Source: Aeriscardovia sp040773385 (GTDB lineage: Bacteria > Actinomycetota > Actinomycetes > Actinomycetales > Bifidobacteriaceae). From it: 8,821 bases of DNA. Below the pieces are notes generated by a model. The model did not search any database. It had not been told where the DNA came from and saw only the letters and a list, made by a program, of their open reading frames with translations. The stretch covers positions 1 to 8,821 of the forward strand of contig JAXGWH010000048.1 of assembly GCA_040773385.1 (NCBI GenBank). Direction: 5' to 3'. Positions 4,924 through 8,821 of this stretch are shown in pieces. Every line of letters begins with the position of its first letter. Position 1 is the first letter of the stretch. The translations under genes were made by a program, and so were the position numbers.

Positions 4924-7499
4924 CGGTCCTCCTCCTTCGCGCTCATCAGATCCTGCAGATCCTTGGCGGAAAGCCGGGAGAGGCCGACCTCGCGCGTGAG
5001 GGAGCGATGCACATATTCGATGACGATCACAAAGACGACCGCCACCAGCATGACGACCACCCAGATCCCCATGCTCACGAGCTTCTCGTTGGGGGAGGCG
5101 ATGAGGGCGAACGGGATGAACGGCACGAGCGCGGTGATGATGAATGCCGCGCGGATGAGCCGCGGGTAGGCCTTGTCGAACGCCACGGCGCGGCGCAGCA
5201 CACGCTCGCGCCAGGCGGGCGTGCCGATGAGCGAGCGGACGATGGTCGTCAGCCGCACGCGCGGGCGCTGCAGGTCCTCGCCGCTCTCCGTGCCGAAGAA
5301 CTCGGTCTGGGCGAGCCGCTCGTCCATGAGCAGGTTGAGGTTGACCATGTGCGGGCGCAGCCACAGGCCGATGAGGAACGCGCAGGCGGAGAACACCAGC
5401 AGGATGAGCAGGTCATGGCCGTAGGTGAGGCGGTACATGCCGCCGATCGCCTCGCGCATCATCGAGATGCCGTATGTCCACGGCAGCCACGGATTGAGGT
5501 CCTGGTAGAACTTCGGCATCATCTCGATGGGATATATGCCCGTGGCGCCCGGGATCTGCATGATGATGAGCAGGATGGCGAGGGACTTGCCGATGTGCTG
5601 GAAGCAGACGGTGAGCGCGTAGATGATCGACGAGTAGACGAGCCCCTGCGCCATGCCGGCGAAGAGGAACGCGGGGATGTTGAGCACGTCGATGCCCGTG
5701 GCGAGGTCGCCGGCGGTGATGACGAGCCCCTGCGCCATGGCGACAGTTCCGATGAGCAGATAGCGGCCCAGATAGGCCTGCCAGTGCCGCAGCCGCCGTG
5801 TGCCCAGGCCCTCGGTGTCCACCTCCATGCGGATGACGATGACGAGCATGAGCGAGCCCATCCACAAGGCCACGTTGGAATAGAGCGGGGTGAGGGCCGA
5901 GCCGTATTTGGCGACGGGGAAGACCACCTTCGTGGTGATCTGCGTGGGCGAGGAGATGAAGTCGGCCACGCTCGTGGAATTGAAGCGCAGCAGGCGGCGC
6001 AGCTGGGCCGCGTTCTGCGAGGAGGTGATGGCGGCGATGTCGGTGGCCGTGGTGGTCAGCGACTTCTGCACGCCGGCGAGCTGGCCGCCCGTCGACTGCA
6101 TCGTGGAGGAGAGCGAGGTGAGCGTGGAGCGCAGCCGGGTGAGCGTGTCCTGGGCCCGGCCCGCGGCGGTGGAAAGCGTGGAGAGACCGTCTTTGGCGGC
6201 CTGAGCGGCGCTCTGGGCGGAGCCGAGCGCGTCGAGGGCGGTGGTGGACCCGGCCGAGGCCGCCTGCGAGGCGAGGCTGTCCGTCGTGGCGGCCGCGCCG
6301 TCCGCGGTGGCGCCCAGCTCGTCGGTCAGACGCCTCAGGTCGGTGATCGTCGTCTGCGCCTGGGTGTTCGAGGCGGTCAGCGAGTCGACGAGCGACTGTG
6401 TGCGGCTCTCGTGGCCTTCCAGCTCGTCGACCACATTCGCCAGCGCGTCGGCGGCCTGCGTCTGGCCCTGCTGGCGCAGCTGGGATTCGAGGTTTTTGAG
6501 GTCGTCGATGGTCGTCTTTGTCTTCTTCAGCGCGGTGTCCGCCTGGGTGAGCGCCGAGCCGGTGCGCGAGACGGCGCCGGAGAGGGCGGTGGTGGCGGAG
6601 TCGGAGACGCCCGTGGCGGCAGAGGTGGCCTGTGTGAGGGCGGAGGTGGCGGTGCCGATGGCCGCGGGCAGCTTCGAGGAGAGGGCGACGGCGCTCGAGC
6701 GCAGCGCGGGGATCTTCCCGCTGGCACGGTCGATGCCCGAGGAGATGCCGTCTGCCTGCGTCGTGAGGGAGGCCAGGCGCGTCTTGGCCCGGCCGGTGGC
6801 GTCGGCGGCCTGGGTGAGCGTGCCGGAGAGGTCATCGAGGCTTGTGCGCACGTCGCCGAGGCCGGCCGCCGCGTCGGAGACGGCCCGCGCCGACGAGTCG
6901 ACGGTGGAGCCGGCCTGGTCCATGAGGCTGCCGGCGCTCTTCCTCAGCTGCCCGACGACGGCCTTCGAGGCGGTCTTCACCACCGTCTCGTTGATGGTCT
7001 GGTCGAGCGTGTTCGCGCCCGTGTCGGTGATCTTCGGGGCGACGGCCGAGATTTTCTCGTTGACGTAATAATGCAGCCGCGGGTGTTCCAGCTTCGCGTC
7101 CGGGTCGCTGAAATGGGCGAGGTCGACGAGGGTGGAGGAGAAGTCCTTCGGGATGACGATGGCCGCATAGCTCTCACCGCTTTTGACGCGCCGCAACGCC
7201 TCGTCGCGCGAGACGAACGTCCAGCCGAGCTGGTGGTTCTTTTTGAGCTCTGTGATGATGCTGTCCCCGGCGTTGAGCTTCGTGGTCTTGCCGCCCAGGG
7301 TGAGGGTGGCGGTCCTGTCGTTGTTGGCGACGGCGACCGAGAGCCTGTCGGTGTGGCCGTAGGGGTCCATTGCGGCGGCGATGTTGAACCAGGCGTAGAG
7401 GCCCGGGATGACGGCGAGGGCGATGGTGAGGACGACCATGGCGAGGCTGCCGAACGCGCGTCGCAGGTCGCGCCGATAGATCCTCCACACCGTGCGCAT
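4920..7499 (-). CDS. YhgE/Pip-family membrane protein with two extra C-terminal spans (first gene of pair)
   Basis: An 859-residue membrane protein. After a short basic N-terminus (RTVWRIYRRDLRRAFGS), span 1 lies at about 19-40 and ends in IPGLYAWFNIAAAMDPYG. The family blocks LSVAVANNDR, QLGWTFVSRDEAL, SYAAIVIPKDFSS, YYVNEKISAVAPKITDTGAN follow. An extracytoplasmic coiled coil rich in Ala, Ser, Thr and Gln continues to about residue 510. Spans 2-6 lie at about 538-714, with the ABC-2-like block PGATGIYPIEMMPKFY...LPWTYGISMMREAIGG. Unlike its neighbour it then has a ~70-residue hydrophilic segment and two more spans (about 784-802 and 809-829). The start chosen is ATG at 7499 with AAGGAGG at 7504-7510; the TTG at 7526 would be 9 codons earlier and has no such site. 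No ATPase partner is in the window. A surface-anchoring, secretion or phage-receptor role is possible but unproven. Confidence 0.88.
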   Translation of the reverse strand: MRTVWRIYRRDLRRAFGSLAMVVLTIALAVIPGLYAWFNIAAAMDPYGHTDRLSVAVANNDRTATLTLGGKTTKLNAGDSIITELKKNHQLGWTFVSRDEALRRVKSGESYAAIVIPKDFSSTLVDLAHFSDPDAKLEHPRLHYYVNEKISAVAPKITDTGANTLDQTINETVVKTASKAVVGQLRKSAGSLMDQAGSTVDSSARAVSDAAAGLGDVRTSLDDLSGTLTQAADATGRAKTRLASLTTQADGISSGIDRASGKIPALRSSAVALSSKLPAAIGTATSALTQATSAATGVSDSATTALSGAVSRTGSALTQADTALKKTKTTIDDLKNLESQLRQQGQTQAADALANVVDELEGHESRTQSLVDSLTASNTQAQTTITDLRRLTDELGATADGAAATTDSLASQAASAGSTTALDALGSAQSAAQAAKDGLSTLSTAAGRAQDTLTRLRSTLTSLSSTMQSTGGQLAGVQKSLTTTATDIAAITSSQNAAQLRRLLRFNSTSVADFISSPTQITTKVVFPVAKYGSALTPLYSNVALWMGSLMLVIVIRMEVDTEGLGTRRLRHWQAYLGRYLLIGTVAMAQGLVITAGDLATGIDVLNIPAFLFAGMAQGLVYSSIIYALTVCFQHIGKSLAILLIIMQIPGATGIYPIEMMPKFYQDLNPWLPWTYGISMMREAIGGMYRLTYGHDLLILLVFSACAFLIGLWLRPHMVNLNLLMDERLAQTEFFGTESGEDLQRPRVRLTTIVRSLIGTPAWRERVLRRAVAFDKAYPRLIRAAFIITALVPFIPFALIASPNEKLVSMGIWVVVMLVAVVFVIVIEYVHRSLTREVGLSRLSAKDLQDLMSAKEEDR
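4928..4937 (-). promoter_or_regulatory. Strong ribosome-binding site for the second YhgE-like gene
   Basis: On the - strand AAGGAGGAGG lies 4 bases from the ATG at 4923 (7 bases when AAGGAGG is taken as the core). It lies within the last codons of the first gene. With the ATGA overlap this fixes the start and argues for translational coupling with independent reinitiation capacity. Confidence 0.75.
4957..5150 (-). other. Segment encoding the extra C-terminal membrane pair
   Basis: Residues 784-829 of the first YhgE-like protein are two hydrophobic stretches (AAFIITALVPFIPFALI and GIWVVVMLVAVVFVIVI) separated by the short turn ASPNEKLVSM. They end in a basic tail with EYVHRSLTREVGL. They follow the six spans expected for this family, so the protein would have eight. 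The second protein lacks the pair. Confidence 0.6.
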
Positions 7500-7535
7500 G
7501 CACCCTCCTTCCCGCCTATCCGTCAAATATCGAAA

Positions 7536-7541
7536 ATTCTA
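7536..7541 (-). promoter_or_regulatory. Candidate -10 element of the YhgE-pair promoter
   Basis: On the - strand TAGAAT lies 36 bases upstream of the ATG at 7499, inside the only AT-rich stretch before the operon. The spacing implies a leader of about 30 bases. No good -35 hexamer was found at 16-18 bp, so this remains a candidate. Confidence 0.35.
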
Positions 7542-7689
7542 GTAACGGGAGGAAACAGAACAGGACGAAAACCGTAGTTTTATTCGATTCCGCGGGCGAT
7601 TGCCCGGCCGGCGCATTTGTCGGGCGTCCATGCCTCGTGCGCCCCCTGTCCCCGAAGGCCTTCCTCTGCGGGGCAGAACCGATGCCCGG

Positions 7690-7695
7690 TAGAAT
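7690..7695 (+). promoter_or_regulatory. Candidate -10 element of the reductase promoter
   Basis: TAGAAT, the same hexamer as in the divergent promoter, stands about 62 bases before the reductase ATG. It is preceded by the GC-rich dyad ending at 7676. Downstream, CGGTCAT occurs twice in direct orientation (7713-7719 and 7734-7740), 21 bp apart, or two helical turns. A clear -35 is absent. Confidence 0.35.
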
Positions 7696-7756
7696 GGCGG
7701 AGGGCAGGATACCGGTCATCCATCGGCCGGCATCGGTCATTTTTCAAAGGAGAACG

Positions 7757-8821
7757 ATGACGACACCGCAGGCATCGCAGCAACCGCAGGAACAGACGGC
7801 ACAACAGCCGCAGAAACGCTTCTTCCCCGAGGGCGAGCTCATGGCCCGCGACGGCGAGTACACGCACGACGTCGATCCCGTCTACACGGCCGACCCGGAC
7901 CGCTACGACGGGCGGATGAAGTACCCCTATCTCGGCACATCGGGGCTCGCCATGTCCGAGCTCTCCCTCGGCTTCTGGCACAACTTCGGGCAGGACCGCC
8001 CCTACGGGCGCATGCGCGCCATCGCCCGCGCCGCCTTCGACAACGGCATCACCGTGTTCGACTGCGCCAACAACTACGGCCCCCATTACGGCGAGGCGGA
8101 GAAGAGCCTCGGCCGGCTGCTCGCCACCGATTTCCGGCCGTATCGCGACGAGCTGCTCGTCACCACCAAGGCCGGCTACGACATGTGGCCCGGCCCCTAC
8201 GGCAACCGCGGCTCGCGCAAGTACCTCATGGCGTCCATCGACCGCTCGCTGAAGAGCCTGGGCACCGACTACGTCGACATCTTCTACATGCACCGCGAGG
8301 ACCCGCTCACCCCGCTCGAGGAGTCGATGCAGGCGCTCGCCGACATCGTGCGCCAGGGCAAGGCGCTCTACATCGGCATCTCCAACTACTCGCCGGCCCA
8401 TACCGTCGAGGCGGCGAAAATGCTCCGTGAGCTGCATGTGCCGTTCGTCGTCAACCAGATCCGCTGGAACATGTTCGATCGCCAGGCCGAGGCGGACGGC
8501 ATCGTGGGGGCCGCCCGGGCCGCGGGCATCGGGATCACCGCCTATTCGCCGCTGGCGCAGGGGCTGCTGACCGACCGCTATCTCGACGGCATCCCCGCCG
8601 ACTCGCGCATCGCCGAGGACGGGCGCTACCTCACCAAGTCCGCGCTCACCGCGGGGCGCCTGTCGCAGATCCGTGCGCTCAACGACCTCGCGCACGACCG
8701 CGGCCAGTCGCTGGCGGAGATGGCCGTCGCCTGGCTGCTGCACAAGGGCGTGACGAGCGTGCTCGTGGGCGCCTCCCGCCCGGGGCAGATCGTGGACGAC
8801 GCGCACGCGCTGCGCAACACC
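7757..8821 (+). CDS. gpr: Aldo/keto reductase, L-glyceraldehyde-3-phosphate reductase-like (3' end outside window)
   Basis: 355 codons are visible with no stop, so the C-terminus lies beyond the window. From about residue 46 the protein follows E. coli YghZ/Gpr nearly block by block: LSLGFWHNFG, FDCANNYGP, TKAGYDMWPGPYG, GSRKYL, YVDIFYMHREDP, GKALYIGISNYSP, PLAQGLLTDRYLDGIP, VTSVLVGASRP. The aldo/keto reductase tetrad is intact: Asp102, Tyr107, Lys138, His179, with a TIM-barrel layout. The GASRP segment near the edge is part of the NADP(H) site. Expected role: NADPH-dependent reduction of L-glyceraldehyde 3-phosphate or other small aldehydes, in the cytoplasm. The start is ATG at 7757 with AAAGGAG at 7746-7752. 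The first ~45 residues are an extension absent from the E. coli enzyme, beginning with a Gln/Pro/Thr-rich stretch. The gene is divergent from the YhgE pair. Confidence 0.9.
   Translation, partial: MTTPQASQQPQEQTAQQPQKRFFPEGELMARDGEYTHDVDPVYTADPDRYDGRMKYPYLGTSGLAMSELSLGFWHNFGQDRPYGRMRAIARAAFDNGITVFDCANNYGPHYGEAEKSLGRLLATDFRPYRDELLVTTKAGYDMWPGPYGNRGSRKYLMASIDRSLKSLGTDYVDIFYMHREDPLTPLEESMQALADIVRQGKALYIGISNYSPAHTVEAAKMLRELHVPFVVNQIRWNMFDRQAEADGIVGAARAAGIGITAYSPLAQGLLTDRYLDGIPADSRIAEDGRYLTKSALTAGRLSQIRALNDLAHDRGQSLAEMAVAWLLHKGVTSVLVGASRPGQIVDDAHALRNT

Larger units (their letters stand above)
7500..7756. other. Divergent promoter region between the YhgE pair and the reductase gene
   Basis: No gene is supported here; the short open frame on the - strand lacks a ribosome site. 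The part near the YhgE gene (7521-7590) is AT-rich. It contains a small hairpin, AAAAC-CGTA-GTTTT (7568-7581). The part nearer the reductase is GC-rich, with arms CTGTCCCCG (7646-7654) and CGGGGCAG (7669-7676) that pair except for one bulged T and enclose the palindrome GAAGGCCTTC. Confidence 0.6.

Noticed and set aside
4924..5364. Upstream extension of the second YhgE-like frame (to 1020 codons)
   Set aside because: It overlaps the end of the first YhgE-like gene in another frame. The translation is Ala/Arg/His-rich noise, and the ATG at 4923 has a very strong ribosome site and a classic ATGA overlap.
5007..7577. An 856-codon open frame on the + strand, opposite the first YhgE-like gene
   Set aside because: It is rich in Arg, Gly, Asp, Glu and His, with no recognisable domain or plausible fold and no ribosome site. 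It is the expected antisense shadow of a GC-rich coding sequence, whereas the - strand frame shows clear family motifs and membrane spans.
7516..7740. A 74-codon open frame on the - strand in the divergent intergenic region, with a hydrophobic C-terminus
   Set aside because: No ribosome site before its ATG, overlap with both candidate promoters, and no recognisable protein family.
7580..8806. A 408-codon open frame on the - strand over the reductase gene
   Set aside because: Antisense shadow: the + strand frame matches the Gpr/YghZ reductase throughout, with an intact catalytic tetrad.

Overview
The window reads as high-GC actinobacterial chromosome, most likely Bifidobacterium or a close relative. 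The reasons are the strong GC bias in codon third positions, good AGGAGG-type ribosome sites, a bifidobacterial-style tandem pair of YhgE/Pip membrane proteins, and the protein sequences themselves. The genus is inferred from memory of these families, not from a search. No rRNA, tRNA, CRISPR array or insertion sequence was found.

Layout, left to right. (1) 1-831, + strand: 3' part of an alpha/beta-hydrolase (esterase type) with an intact Ser-Asp-His triad, ending in a 12-bp hairpin that spans its stop codon. (2) 904-1480, - strand: a two-gene operon with the architecture of a type II toxin-antitoxin module. A small BrnT-like protein comes first and overlaps a ribbon-helix-helix (CopG/BrnA-like) antitoxin by 11 bp. 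This segment and its promoter region are clearly AT-richer than the flanks (sampled 60-base lines give about 40-55% GC, against about 72% in the hydrolase). The promoter side carries a 26-bp dyad, a 13-bp palindrome and a 9-bp direct repeat, which look like autoregulatory operators. (3) 1786-2295, + strand: tadA, the tRNA adenosine-34 deaminase, with a foldable leader upstream. (4) 2302-7499, - strand: two large YhgE/Pip-type membrane proteins (859 and 873 residues) joined by an ATGA start/stop overlap. They look like diverged paralogues. The promoter-proximal one has two extra C-terminal membrane spans. The distal one has a cytoplasmic N-terminal helix made of seven 11-residue repeats. (5) 7757-8821, + strand, divergent: an aldo/keto reductase closely resembling L-glyceraldehyde-3-phosphate reductase (E. 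coli YghZ/Gpr), with an unusual N-terminal extension and running off the window.

The window joins housekeeping genes (tadA, reductase, hydrolase) to two less-understood systems. These are the small toxin-antitoxin-like module with its operator array and the coupled YhgE/Pip pair. The pair shares an extracytoplasmic coiled-coil design known from phage-receptor proteins (Pip, YueB) and from EsaA of type VIIb secretion. I regard the YhgE pair, and especially its hendecad-repeat N-terminus, as the most promising under-described element here.
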